64,000 bases of DNA. Source: Halorarum salinum (GTDB lineage: Archaea; Halobacteriota; Halobacteria; Halobacteriales; Haloferacaceae). The position numbers and the translations under genes were made by a program. Below the pieces are notes generated by a model. It had not been told where the DNA came from and did no database searches. It was given only the letters and a program-made list of their open reading frames with translations. Each line of letters starts with the position of its first letter. Positions within the stretch are counted from its first letter, which is position 1. Location: contig NZ_CP058579.1 of NCBI RefSeq assembly GCF_013402875.1, positions 1,984,001-2,048,000 of the forward strand. Direction: 5' to 3'. Shown one piece after another: positions 34,232-41,090 of the stretch.

Positions 34232-34717
34232 ATGAGTACGAACGTGTTCCTGGCGCCGTGTGACCCGGGCAACATTGACCGGACGGTGCGTTCCCCTGTT
34301 GATCTCAGTGAGTACCCCGACCATCCGTCTGAGGTGTCAGGGATGGATACCGTCCGGTTTTGGGGAGTGCGTGATGGGTCGGACAACGAGACTTATTTCG
34401 AGAAGATGGAGAGTGGGGATCTCGTTATCTTCTACCAGGATGGGGCGTACGTGGGAACGGGACGGATCGGGACGACCTTCGAGGATGAATCGGCGTGGGC
34501 CAGTACCACGTTCTGGAACGGTGCACCATCCACGCGCATCTATACGCTCAAAGAGTTCGAGCAGGTGTCTGTCCCGAAATCCGCGGTCAATGCGATCTTC
34601 GACTATGTGGCGGACTTCAATCCGCAAGGGCTGATGCGGGTGGCTGATTCTCGAGTAAGCAATTCTCTTGCTTCGATCAAACTGGCGGTAGAGCGATTCA
34701 GCGAACGAACCAGCTAG
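34232..34717 (+). CDS. EVE/PUA-like domain protein
   Basis: 161 residues. The segment YFEKMESGDLVIFYQDGAYVGTGRIG followed by STTFWNGAPSTRIYTLKEF has the shape of an EVE/PUA-type domain, a small beta barrel that reads modified bases in restriction and related systems. Here it stands alone, as the whole protein. A TTTTATA element about 30 bp upstream supports ATG 34232 as a leaderless start. In an element that also carries phosphorothioation genes it may sense modified DNA, but this is inference. Confidence 0.5.
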   Translation: MSTNVFLAPCDPGNIDRTVRSPVDLSEYPDHPSEVSGMDTVRFWGVRDGSDNETYFEKMESGDLVIFYQDGAYVGTGRIGTTFEDESAWASTTFWNGAPSTRIYTLKEFEQVSVPKSAVNAIFDYVADFNPQGLMRVADSRVSNSLASIKLAVERFSERTS

Positions 34718-34744
34718 GCCCTGGACCTGTCGGTCGTGGCCGTC

Positions 34745-35077
34745 CTACTCATATGGTGGCTGAACATGGGCGAGTACCCGAACTTCAAATTCATCGTACG
34801 CAGGCTCATATACGGTTTCGTTCCCTGGACGTGATTTGGCGGTCCAGCGTGCGCCGTTCATGTATTCCCAGAGGATTTCACTGGTGCTTCGCTCGTATCT
34901 GATCTGTTGTCTCTCGTCGTCCCCCATCGAGTGGTAGATCACGATGTCGAACGTGCCGTCATCCCATACCCGGACGTTGCATGTCCGAGGTGCCGGGAGC
35001 TCTTCGCGGGCGAGCTGGCACATGCGATCGACAAGTGGTGCTAGCGGTTCCATCGGTGGGATTCCATCAGCTGTCAT
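34745..35077 (-). CDS. Hypothetical acidic protein, 110 aa
   Basis: A soluble protein with a helix (APLVDRMCQLAREELP), a strand-rich middle (NVRVWDDGTFDIVIYHSMG, QQIRYERSTSEILWEY) and a C-terminal strand pair (FEVRVLAHV). It is convergent with the EVE-like gene. A perfect 8-bp stem (35099-35118) lies just upstream of its start. No family recognised. Confidence 0.5.
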   Translation of the reverse strand: MTADGIPPMEPLAPLVDRMCQLAREELPAPRTCNVRVWDDGTFDIVIYHSMGDDERQQIRYERSTSEILWEYMNGARWTAKSRPGNETVYEPAYDEFEVRVLAHVQPPYE

Positions 35078-35098
35078 GGGTCTGGGTGGTGTCCGTTA

Positions 35099-35118
35099 CT
35101 CCCGCAGCCATGCGGGAG
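35099..35118. promoter_or_regulatory. Perfect hairpin CTCCCGCA/TGCGGGAG
   Basis: An eight-base perfect stem with a four-base loop (GCCA), 22 bp upstream of the 34745-35077 gene start and 180 bp past the stop of the next gene. It is a terminator for the latter or an operator for the former. The 220-bp gap holds no gene I can support. Confidence 0.45.
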
Positions 35119-35297
35119 CACCGTCAACCGGCATGAACGACCCTCGAGGGCTCTACTCACGGACGTATCTCGATGGAACGACAGAGACACCCGCGACTGC
35201 GAGAAAACGGAACGCTCAGACCATGTGTGACCGAGAACAAAAGGTCACCGGATAAGGATGATAAAGGATGGTTGGTTCTTGCAGTCTGATCTCTTGA

Positions 35298-35873
35298 TCA
35301 GCGCGTTGCGCGGCCAACCACGATATCCCACAGCAACTCCGGGAAATCGTTGTCATTCATCTCACGGTGGGCGACACCCGCGAATACTGGCCGACCTGAA
35401 ACCCGTTTGATCTCGTCCGTGGTGACGGCGTCCGCCTGGTCGAGCACTGCAACCCAGTGGACGGGAGCATGGAATTCGTGGACATCGCTGGACGCGGAGT
35501 GGAACAATCGGTGTTCCAGGGGGACCGGGTCGCTGCTTCCGTCTTCGAGTGCGATACCGACGGCGCGGAGCCCGTGGCCGTTCTCCCAGGAGTAGATCTT
35601 ATCGGCGGTCTCGATTTCCCCGATGTGGCCGCCATAATTGTCGACGTCGTCCGGGTTGTTGCTGTCGGCAAATGTCGCGACGACGCCGTGGCCGTAGACG
35701 CCCGCACCGGTCTGGCCATGGGGCAGATAGCGTTCGTTCGTGTTGAACAGGTGGTGGGCGGGAGCGTTCAGGGTTTCTTTCAGCGCTCTGCGTGAAACCT
35801 GTGATACGTTGAGACCGGCGTCTTTGGCGCGTTCGATGAGATCGTCGTCGATTGAGACGGTGGTTCGGGCCAT
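35298..35873 (-). CDS. Ribbon-helix-helix (CcdA-like) domain fused to a C-terminal domain
   Basis: 191 residues from ATG 35873, about 30 bp from a TTTTAGTT element. Residues 1-40 are a CcdA-type ribbon-helix-helix DNA-binding domain (ARTTVSIDDDLIERAKDAGL, VSQVSRRALKETL). The remaining 150 residues include RAVGIALEDG, VHWVAVLDQADAV and RPVFAGVAHREM, a beta-rich sensor-like pattern. No toxin is next to it. It more likely senses a ligand and binds the GTGCATAC repeats in its own upstream region (35920-36010). Confidence 0.6.
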   Translation of the reverse strand: MARTTVSIDDDLIERAKDAGLNVSQVSRRALKETLNAPAHHLFNTNERYLPHGQTGAGVYGHGVVATFADSNNPDDVDNYGGHIGEIETADKIYSWENGHGLRAVGIALEDGSSDPVPLEHRLFHSASSDVHEFHAPVHWVAVLDQADAVTTDEIKRVSGRPVFAGVAHREMNDNDFPELLWDIVVGRATR

Positions 35874-35919
35874 AGGCAATGTGGCGGTTATGCCCCGGAA
35901 CTAAAACTATTTCGGAAGA

Positions 35920-36010
35920 GTGCATACTCTGGACGCACCTAAATGCCTTAGTGCATACATTGTTGTCCGAGACTACAGTTCGTATGCACTGGAAGGGTGA
36001 CCCGTGCATA
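35920..36010. promoter_or_regulatory. Four GTGCATAC-type operator repeats
   Basis: GTGCATAC at 35920-35927 and 35951-35958, its inverse GTATGCAC at 35982-35989, and GTGCATA at 36004-36010, spaced about 31, 31 and 22 bp. They lie between the divergent genes starting at 35873 (minus) and 36097 (plus), so the encoded RHH protein is the natural candidate to bind them. Confidence 0.65.
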
Positions 36011-36096
36011 ATATGGGGTGGGAAGGGTGGACAGATAGTTGGGAGCGGTTTACCCGTGGTCACAAGGTTGTTTAGATCACGCTGCCTTTCTCGCCT

Positions 36097-36741
36097 ATGC
36101 CGACCGATAAGTTCGAAGATGCTGTCCCACTCCCGTTTGGAAACGAGGTGGATCCTGCTGGCCGCAAAGTCTCTGCCACCCCGATCATAGAATTCCGGAT
36201 GGACGACATCACGGTTCAGTCGTCCACGGAAAGGGGCTGGCCGACGCTCATTGTCGGAGACGATGCGGGGACCAGTGTCGGTATTGGCCTGTATTATCCC
36301 GGGGACTGGCACCCCGTCCCGGTAGACGAGATCGATCTCATTCTCAAAGAGGACCAGACCTGGGCAGTTGTTGTCGCGTATCGGACCAGACGGAAGGCCA
36401 TCTCTGACGGGAACTTCGATTTCGGTGAGTTCGAGGGATACGAATGTTATGAGTGGGCCACCGAGGCCCGGATTGAGGTCATCGAGTACTGCACTGCACG
36501 AGGCATCACCCCGATTTTCTGCAACCCAACTGCACCAGATCGGTACATTGCGTACGCCTATCAGGAGGCCGATTCCTTCAACGATCTGGACCGGATATTC
36601 GGGTTATCTCGCTATCCTACAGTGGTGGAGCGGCGGAAGAAACTGGTCAACTATGTGATTCCGCGTGATGAGCGGTGGGCGGACAAAGACACGAGCCTCC
36701 AGGAGATGGCCCAGGATATGTTCGGTGAGGACGACAGTTAA
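36097..36741 (+). CDS. Hypothetical protein, 214 aa
   Basis: A soluble alpha/beta protein. It has strand-rich segments (PIIEFRMDDITVQ, WAVVVAYRTRRKAI), a helix-Cys section (ECYEWATEARIEVIEYCTARG) and a charged C terminus ending in an acidic tail. I recognise no family. It is divergent from the RHH fusion across the GTGCATAC repeats and may be regulated by it. Its 3' end overlaps the small minus-strand genes by four bases. Confidence 0.55.
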   Translation: MPTDKFEDAVPLPFGNEVDPAGRKVSATPIIEFRMDDITVQSSTERGWPTLIVGDDAGTSVGIGLYYPGDWHPVPVDEIDLILKEDQTWAVVVAYRTRRKAISDGNFDFGEFEGYECYEWATEARIEVIEYCTARGITPIFCNPTAPDRYIAYAYQEADSFNDLDRIFGLSRYPTVVERRKKLVNYVIPRDERWADKDTSLQEMAQDMFGEDDS

Positions 36742-36866
36742 AGCGACAGCAAAAGTAGGCCGACACCGAGGTTCCAGGGGAGCAGGTGGTCCACGACCAT
36801 TGCAAGGAATACGACGCCGATGAGGGTGGCAAAGGAAAAGAGGAAGGCGCGAGTAGTATCGTTCAC
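36738..36866 (-). CDS. Tiny membrane protein, 42 aa
   Basis: GTG 36866 overlaps the preceding stop as GTGA. The protein is almost wholly hydrophobic (FLFSFATLIGVVFLAMVVDHLL and LGVGLLLLSL), giving one or two membrane helices. It is the last gene of a four-gene overlapping chain read leftward from 37509. Confidence 0.55.
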   Translation of the reverse strand: MNDTTRAFLFSFATLIGVVFLAMVVDHLLPWNLGVGLLLLSL

Positions 36867-37069
36867 TCTGTCTCTCCCTGAATGAGGCGGCGCTGGCACG
36901 CCGGGTTCTTCCGGAAGTGGACGAGTGTCTTGTCCAAATCCACGCGGTCGTTCTCGTAGTTCGTTGTCTTCGTCGGCATCGCTTCGCCGCAGAACCGGCA
37001 CGTCTTCGGCGGGTTCAACGTGTACGTATCACCGACCACTGGAGCCACCTCGTTGTTCATCCCGGTCAT
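36863..37069 (-). CDS. Small zinc-finger protein, 68 aa
   Basis: CRFCG in the middle and HFRKNPAC near the end give a C-x2-C...H-x5-C zinc knuckle, framed by charged residues. It may bind nucleic acid or protein. It overlaps genes on both sides (40 bp upstream, 4 bp downstream). Confidence 0.6.
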   Translation of the reverse strand: MTGMNNEVAPVVGDTYTLNPPKTCRFCGEAMPTKTTNYENDRVDLDKTLVHFRKNPACQRRLIQGETE

Positions 37070-37190
37070 GACGCCCAGCGAATAGCTGGTGCAGTCGTCG
37101 ACGGGCGTCCCGCCAGTACAGGCCGAGCGCTACCCCTAGTGCGAGTACGGCACTCAGGATAATGAAGACTCGAAGGAGGACATCAGTCAC
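37029..37190 (-). CDS. Tiny membrane protein, 53 aa
   Basis: GTG 37190 opens a frame with one membrane helix (VFIILSAVLALGVALGLYW), a basic segment (RDARRRLHQLF) and a charged tail, ending at TGA 37029-37031. It overlaps the regulator upstream by eight bases and the zinc-finger gene downstream by 41, in keeping with the chain. Confidence 0.55.
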   Translation of the reverse strand: MTDVLLRVFIILSAVLALGVALGLYWRDARRRLHQLFAGRHDRDEQRGGSSGR

Positions 37191-37509
37191 CGTAGCCACC
37201 CTGTTGTGCTTGGTCGAGGAGTTCCCAGTACACCATCTTCTGTCGCTGTTTCCGTCGCTCTTCTGGCACCTGTACTTCTATTATATCTTCAGCTACAAGC
37301 ACGTCAGCGATCTGTGGAAGGATTGTTTTCCGGAGACTGGCTTCCGAGTAGTTGGTTTGCCGGTCAGCGGTTTCTGCTGCTAAATCGGACTGCAATACCC
37401 TACCTTGTTCGTGGAGATATGGCCACAACGCGTGGTAGGTTTCCCGGAGACTGTCCGATCGGTCGAGTTCCGAGAAATCTGCTTCTGGTGGTTCGGTTTC
37501 TGTAGACAT
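37183..37509 (-). CDS. Winged-helix regulator, 108 aa
   Basis: ATG 37509 is chosen because the TATA box (37535-37544) is about 30 bp upstream. The middle (LWPYLHEQGRVLQSDLAAET, SLRKTILPQIADVLVAEDII) looks like a winged helix with a wing rich in Lys/Arg (PEERRKQRQKMVYWELL). It heads the four-gene minus-strand chain. The 36-bp palindrome directly beside its TATA box is a likely binding site for this protein (autoregulation). Confidence 0.6.
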   Translation of the reverse strand: MSTETEPPEADFSELDRSDSLRETYHALWPYLHEQGRVLQSDLAAETADRQTNYSEASLRKTILPQIADVLVAEDIIEVQVPEERRKQRQKMVYWELLDQAQQGGYGD

Positions 37510-37534
37510 AGTGCTGAAGAGGGATGGGGAAAAT

Positions 37535-37583
37535 TCGTTTAAATAAGTTGTTGGGCGTACAACAATTGTTGTATGTGCAACAA
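37535..37583 (-). promoter_or_regulatory. TATA box with adjoining 36-bp palindromic operator
   Basis: The minus-strand TATA box CTTATTTAAAC (about 37535-37546) abuts a large palindrome. The inner arm is TACAACAATTGTTGTA (37558-37573, perfect 16 bp), and matching outer arms TTGTTG (37548-37553) and CAACAA (37578-37583) are exactly symmetrical about the same centre. It covers the position where TFB binds, so a protein here would block transcription. Confidence 0.75.
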
Positions 37584-37712
37584 AAGCGATAGCGGCCACA
37601 GACCACCTGATTCACAGGAATACTGGACACTCGATGGTTCTTCGGGGCGTTTCGCATTAGTCCCTCAAATGAAACTTATTTAATATTGTAAGAATCTTAA
37701 AACAAATAGAAG

Positions 37713-37919
37713 GTGACAGCATTGGCAGACTATGCAGAATTTTTCGCAGTATCATTGACGAGCGGTTTCGTCTACTTTTTCTCTGGCGGTCTAATCACCG
37801 CTGGACTTGAAACAGGAGACTTACTGGTTGGCGGGATGGGTGTGTTAGGGCTCTTCGGCAGTCTCGGCGTCACTCACGAGCTCGCAAAGGAATACGGAGA
37901 GAAGGACGACGAAGCGTGA
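37713..37919 (+). CDS. Small membrane protein, first gene of the plus-strand array
   Basis: 68 residues from GTG 37713, about 34 bp after CTTATTTAAT (37675-37684). A hydrophobic section (FAVSLTSGFVYFFSGGLITAG, LLVGGMGVLGLFGSLGV) gives two helices, and a charged tail (KEYGEKDDEA) follows. Its stop lies in GTGATAGCGATG, where the next gene's GTG starts. It opens a nine-gene chain to 39497. Confidence 0.6.
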   Translation: MTALADYAEFFAVSLTSGFVYFFSGGLITAGLETGDLLVGGMGVLGLFGSLGVTHELAKEYGEKDDEA

Positions 37920-38188
37920 TAGCGATGGAGGAGATCGTATTCGAGGGCGAGGTCGAGCACAACGAAACTCCGATCGACGGAAAGCTCGGGATCTGGTTGA
38001 ACCGGAAGAGTTCCAGCTTTCTCAAAAACCTGCTGCACTGGGCCACGTTCCGTCTTTTCGGCTTAAATCGGCACGTGATTACCCTGCCAGCGGATAAGGA
38101 ACAGGCAGGAGATTGGCGATATGGAGAGACGGTCCGCGTCGTTGTTCAGAAACCGGACCTGGACGACATAGACGGTGATAGCAATTAG
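37916..38188 (+). CDS. Small soluble protein, 90 aa
   Basis: GTG 37916 (ATG 37925 alternative) starts inside the previous stop. The N-terminal strands (IVFEGEVEHNETPIDGKLGI) and a middle of basic and aromatic residues (FLKNLLHWATFRLFGLNRHV) are followed by the tail RVVVQKP...DGDSN. That tail is the array's shared junction sequence. It has no recognisable family. Confidence 0.55.
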   Translation: MIAMEEIVFEGEVEHNETPIDGKLGIWLNRKSSSFLKNLLHWATFRLFGLNRHVITLPADKEQAGDWRYGETVRVVVQKPDLDDIDGDSN

Positions 38189-38450
38189 AAGAATAACTGT
38201 AGACGACAACTTTGACTGGATCCAGGCATGTAAGCGGATAATTCAGAGACCGACGATGCAGCTGTTCCCGCTGTGGTTGGCGCACGAGATGTTCACGGGC
38301 TGGAACGACACGCTCCTCGGTGCAATCATCGATGCTATGGGCGGGTATACCGCTGCGATGGTGTTCCAGGTCCTGATCGTGTTAGCGTATCTGGTTCCTG
38401 AACATGTCGACGTACGTTTGCAAACGAACACTGAGGGTGATGCGAAGTGA
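38175..38450 (+). CDS. Small membrane protein, 91 aa
   Basis: GTG 38175, in the GTGATAGC junction, gives a basic N terminus (RRITVDDNFDWIQACKRIIQR) then two hydrophobic stretches (LFPLWLAHEMFTGW, AAMVFQVLIVLAYLV). It ends LQTNTEGDAK. It overlaps its upstream neighbour by 14 bp. Confidence 0.55.
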   Translation: MIAIRRITVDDNFDWIQACKRIIQRPTMQLFPLWLAHEMFTGWNDTLLGAIIDAMGGYTAAMVFQVLIVLAYLVPEHVDVRLQTNTEGDAK

Positions 38451-38719
38451 CATGGATTCCGAATTGCGATGTGTGCGGTGGTAATATCGATGAAGACGAG
38501 AAAACCGTTCAGATCCTCATTGGCGATTTCAAGCGCAATACCACAATCCTTGGGCGCAATAGGTTGAAGCGAGGAACCCGGTCACGTTCTTTCATTCATC
38601 GGAAGTGTATCTCCGGATTTGAGCGCGACGATCAAGGCAAAGAATGTCTCGCCATTGCTCAGCACCTCAGTAGTTCCGAAGATTCGCAACAGAAAACGCA
38701 GGGTGAGCATAGTGGATGA
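38447..38719 (+). CDS. Small zinc-binding protein, 90 aa
   Basis: From GTG 38447. CDVC near residue 9 and HRKC in the middle give a four-ligand zinc site. Between them lies a basic stretch (FKRNTTILGRNRLKRGTRSR) suited to nucleic acid binding. The tail reads QQKTQGEHSG, nearly identical to QKTQGENTG at the end of the 62543-62740 gene in the second array. Confidence 0.6.
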   Translation: MTWIPNCDVCGGNIDEDEKTVQILIGDFKRNTTILGRNRLKRGTRSRSFIHRKCISGFERDDQGKECLAIAQHLSSSEDSQQKTQGEHSG

Positions 38720-38909
38720 AGACAGAAAACTGATTGCGCGGACAGCGAACCGGCTATGCGATGAATATGAGATCCGTGGAGGCATGGCTATTGGCCGCCA
38801 CATCGCATTAAGTGAGTTCGTTGAGCGCGTATTCGATGCCAGGGAAGACGTACTGAACGACCGAGACAAACCAGAATACGTTCAGAAAGAGAGTGATAGC
38901 CCTGAGTAG
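38703..38909 (+). CDS. Small helical protein, 68 aa
   Basis: Starts at GTG 38703 inside the junction repeat. It is charged and helical (DEDRKLIARTANRLCDEYEI, ALSEFVERVFDAREDVL) and may be a small DNA-binding or helix-bundle protein. The tail is EYVQKESDSPE, the same pattern as in the next gene. Confidence 0.55.
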   Translation: MSIVDEDRKLIARTANRLCDEYEIRGGMAIGRHIALSEFVERVFDAREDVLNDRDKPEYVQKESDSPE

Positions 38910-39117
38910 CATCGTAGGAGAGATCGCTGAAAGTTCATTCCTCATCGGCGTGGCAGCGATGTTGGGACCGTTGGCCGGAGTTGTTACGGTCGGGTTGATG
39001 GGTCACTCAGGCCTTCAGGGGTTGATGGCAGCCGGTGCGGTTGGCTCATCCGTCGTTCTGATCTATAACACGTTGAAAGATGAGTTCGTCCAGAAAGAGG
39101 ATGGTAGCGGTGAATAA
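38893..39117 (+). CDS. Small membrane protein, 74 aa
   Basis: GTG 38893 lies in GTGATAGCC. It is rich in Gly and Ala, with two membrane helices (FLIGVAAMLGPLAGVVTVGLM and LQGLMAAGAVGSSVVLIY). The tail EFVQKEDGSGE repeats the array motif. It overlaps both neighbours by about 16 bp. Confidence 0.6.
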   Translation: MIALSSIVGEIAESSFLIGVAAMLGPLAGVVTVGLMGHSGLQGLMAAGAVGSSVVLIYNTLKDEFVQKEDGSGE

Positions 39118-39244
39118 CCCGTTCGTCATCTTGCTTGGTGCGGCACTCAGTCTATTGTTAGCAGTACCACTGGTTGTCTTCTTATTTTGGGTGACAGAAC
39201 GACTCACACGACCAGATTGCGTTCGGAAAGAGGGTGATAAGTAA
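39101..39244 (+). CDS. Tiny membrane protein, 47 aa
   Basis: ATG 39101 within ATGGTAGCGGTG opens a protein of one long helix (FVILLGAALSLLLAVPLVVFLFW), a charged turn (VTERLTRP) and the tail DCVRKEGDK. The stop at 39242 lies in the next junction, GAGGGTGATAAG. The size, hydrophobicity and conserved tail make it a real gene. Confidence 0.6.
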   Translation: MVAVNNPFVILLGAALSLLLAVPLVVFLFWVTERLTRPDCVRKEGDK

Positions 39245-39255
39245 TCTTCTGCATT

Positions 39256-39417
39256 GTGTACATCTTGGCCTTAGCAGCTGTCTCAATTGCAGGGCTATTC
39301 ACGGGGCATCCAGAAGCGTTGATCGTCTGGTTCATTTTGCTATTCACAGGCTGCAGGTCCGGATCGCAGGAAGAAACACCAGAACCCGTCCAGAAAACGG
39401 AAAGGGATAGCCAATGA
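39256..39417 (+). CDS. Tiny membrane protein, 53 aa
   Basis: The frame holds a hydrophobic segment (VYILALAAVSIAGLF) and another (ALIVWFILLFTG), ending EPVQKTERDSQ, the array tail. GTG 39256 is the first standard start. The frame is open back to a stop at 39238-39240, so a nearby non-standard start is possible. The competing frame from GTG 39235 is Arg-rich and lacks the tail. Confidence 0.5.
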   Translation: MYILALAAVSIAGLFTGHPEALIVWFILLFTGCRSGSQEETPEPVQKTERDSQ

Positions 39418-39497
39418 TCACGATTGAAACCACGCAGGAGGGGTTGTTCATACTCGCAGTACTGGCTTTGGCAGGGTGGATACTGTGGAAACTGTAG
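39414..39497 (+). CDS. Micro-protein, one membrane helix, 27 aa
   Basis: ATG 39414 overlaps the previous stop (ATGA). The sequence is MITIETTQEG followed by a hydrophobic helix (LFILAVLALAGWILW) and KL. It closes the array. Confidence 0.45.
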   Translation: MITIETTQEGLFILAVLALAGWILWKL

Positions 39498-39648
39498 GGT
39501 TCGTACGCAATGATGGTGGTGCTCATGATTAGGCCAATGGTTGAGTCAACGGTCAACACTTTGCTTTGGTTCCATTACAGCGCCAGTGGGACGGAGCTGC
39601 TCGAGTCAGGAGAATACGAGCGCAAAACTGGCGCAGAGGGAGATACCA

Positions 39649-39975
39649 GTGCAGACTGACTACACCGACCCCGACGACGACAACCAAGATTTCTCCAACG
39701 TCATTATCCAAGGGCCACGGCACAACCGTAAACCGGCTTGCCGGGACCACGGCGCGATGAACAAGGTGTACGTCGACGACGAGAAAGCGTTCTGGCAGTG
39801 TCAGGCCATCACCGAACGAGGAGACGGCCATCTTGAAGTCACCGAGACCTGTGATGCCGCCTGCAAAGAAGTACAGGTGGAGGATCCGGTCGGCTTCGCA
39901 TTCAATGCTGACTACGACCAGCCACGCATCGATCCCGCAAACACACCACGGTCCACGTTCCGGAAAGACAGGTGA
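39649..39975 (+). CDS. Zinc-motif protein, in frame with the integrase
   Basis: 108 residues from GTG 39649 (preceded by AGAGGGAG). It is acidic at the N terminus (DYTDPDDDNQDFSNVI). A possible zinc site follows (PACRDHG, WQCQ, TCDAAC). It ends at TGA 39973-39975. The recombinase frame continues without shift directly after this TGA and has no standard start of its own. The two may therefore be one gene of about 440 residues split by a nonsense codon, or the TGA may be read through. Confidence 0.55.
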   Translation: MQTDYTDPDDDNQDFSNVIIQGPRHNRKPACRDHGAMNKVYVDDEKAFWQCQAITERGDGHLEVTETCDAACKEVQVEDPVGFAFNADYDQPRIDPANTPRSTFRKDR

Positions 39976-39978
39976 TAC

Positions 39979-40974
39979 CTGATCGACGGCAACACACTCG
40001 CGGATATCGACGACCTCGAACCCCTCTTCAAGCAATGGTGCCAAGACTCCGGGAACAGCGCAAGCACCGCCACCACCTACTGGCAACGCATCCGCCACTT
40101 CCCATCCTTCCAGCTCCGCGACAGCGACCAGACCGAGCTCATCGGCAAACTCAACAAGGAGATCGAGACATCCGAACAGCTGACCGCCGTCCGCCAGTTC
40201 ATCCAGTTCCTCTACGAAGAATACGAGAAGAACGAGGTCTCTGATGAAGCCTACACCGCCCTCCAGATCAAGAAGAACGCGGTGCTCGCGAACCTGGAAC
40301 TCTCGAAGAAAGAGAAGGCCCGGAACCGGGACGATCGCCAGATCAAGCGCATCCAGGAACACCATCTCCACGCCGACGAGCTGGTCCGATTGCTGGAAGC
40401 AGCCGCACCTGCCCGCGCCCGCTTCTATTACCTGCTGTATGCTGGCGGGTTCCGCATCGGCGAGTTGAAACGCCACGGCCGCAAGCATCTGCGCCCGGAC
40501 TACGGAACTTACGGGGCGATCAACATCCTGCGGACACAGCACCTGCCGGGACAGGGTGAAAATCGCAGCAGTAAGAGCAAGCAGAGTCGGACCGTGGAGT
40601 TCCTGTCGAAATACCCTACCCTAATCTTGGAGGATACGCCCGTCGGGACGTGGATGGATGAGAACGACGTCGAATGGACCGAGGTGTTCTTCCCGGAGTA
40701 CTACGCGCAACTCGAGAACCACTACTTACGAAAATACTGCAACAAGATTGGCGTCCACCGGGTGACGCCGCACAGCTTCCGGCACATGCGGATCACCCAC
40801 CTCGTCCACAGTGACGACCACGAGAAGGATTGGGTGCAGCGCCGGTCCGGCCACGCCGACGGGAAGACGACCGACCACTATACCCAGACGGTGTTCGATC
40901 GTGAGCCGCAACCGCTCGAAACCTACCTTGAGGAGAACGATATCGATCTGATGGACGTGCTTGCCGCACACTGA
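39979..40974 (+). CDS. Tyrosine recombinase (integrase), start unclear
   Basis: About 331 residues. An N-terminal SAM-like domain (LEPLFKQWCQDSGNSASTAT, then TYWQRIRHF) precedes the catalytic domain, with AGGFRIGELKR (catalytic Arg), HSFRHMRITHL (His/Arg box), SGHADGKTTDHYTQ (second His and nucleophilic Tyr). All key residues are present. In frame the first codon after TGA 39973-39975 is TAC then CTG 39979; no ATG, GTG or TTG occurs before 40282, which would cut off the N-terminal domain. So it starts at CTG, or belongs to the upstream frame and is disrupted. Confidence 0.8.
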   Translation: MIDGNTLADIDDLEPLFKQWCQDSGNSASTATTYWQRIRHFPSFQLRDSDQTELIGKLNKEIETSEQLTAVRQFIQFLYEEYEKNEVSDEAYTALQIKKNAVLANLELSKKEKARNRDDRQIKRIQEHHLHADELVRLLEAAAPARARFYYLLYAGGFRIGELKRHGRKHLRPDYGTYGAINILRTQHLPGQGENRSSKSKQSRTVEFLSKYPTLILEDTPVGTWMDENDVEWTEVFFPEYYAQLENHYLRKYCNKIGVHRVTPHSFRHMRITHLVHSDDHEKDWVQRRSGHADGKTTDHYTQTVFDREPQPLETYLEENDIDLMDVLAAH

Positions 40975-41006
40975 CTATAGAATATCGCGACTAATGTTGC
41001 TGTCTC

Positions 41007-41036
41007 CTACAGTGTTGGAACAGTGAGCCACTGTAG
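41007..41036. terminator. Inverted repeat after the integrase
   Basis: CTACAGTG at 41007-41014 and CACTGTAG at 41029-41036, a perfect 8-bp stem with a 14-base loop, 33 bp after the stop. It is either a terminator or the paired arms of a recombinase core site. Confidence 0.45.
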
Positions 41037-41090
41037 TTATCGTGCGACACAGTTATTACGGCGGGGGTTGTTGTAGGGACTGGAGACGCT

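Noticed and set aside
35298-35873. CcdAB toxin-antitoxin module
   Set aside because: The CcdA-like domain is fused to a larger domain and no CcdB-like gene is adjacent.
39972-40244. A GTG-started 90-residue frame overlapping the integrase start
   Set aside because: It is Arg/Pro/His rich with no family pattern, whereas the competing frame encodes the integrase N-terminal domain.
39553-40542. A 329-residue minus-strand open frame across the integrase
   Set aside because: It is the reverse shadow of a GC-rich gene; the plus-strand frame has all tyrosine recombinase motifs.
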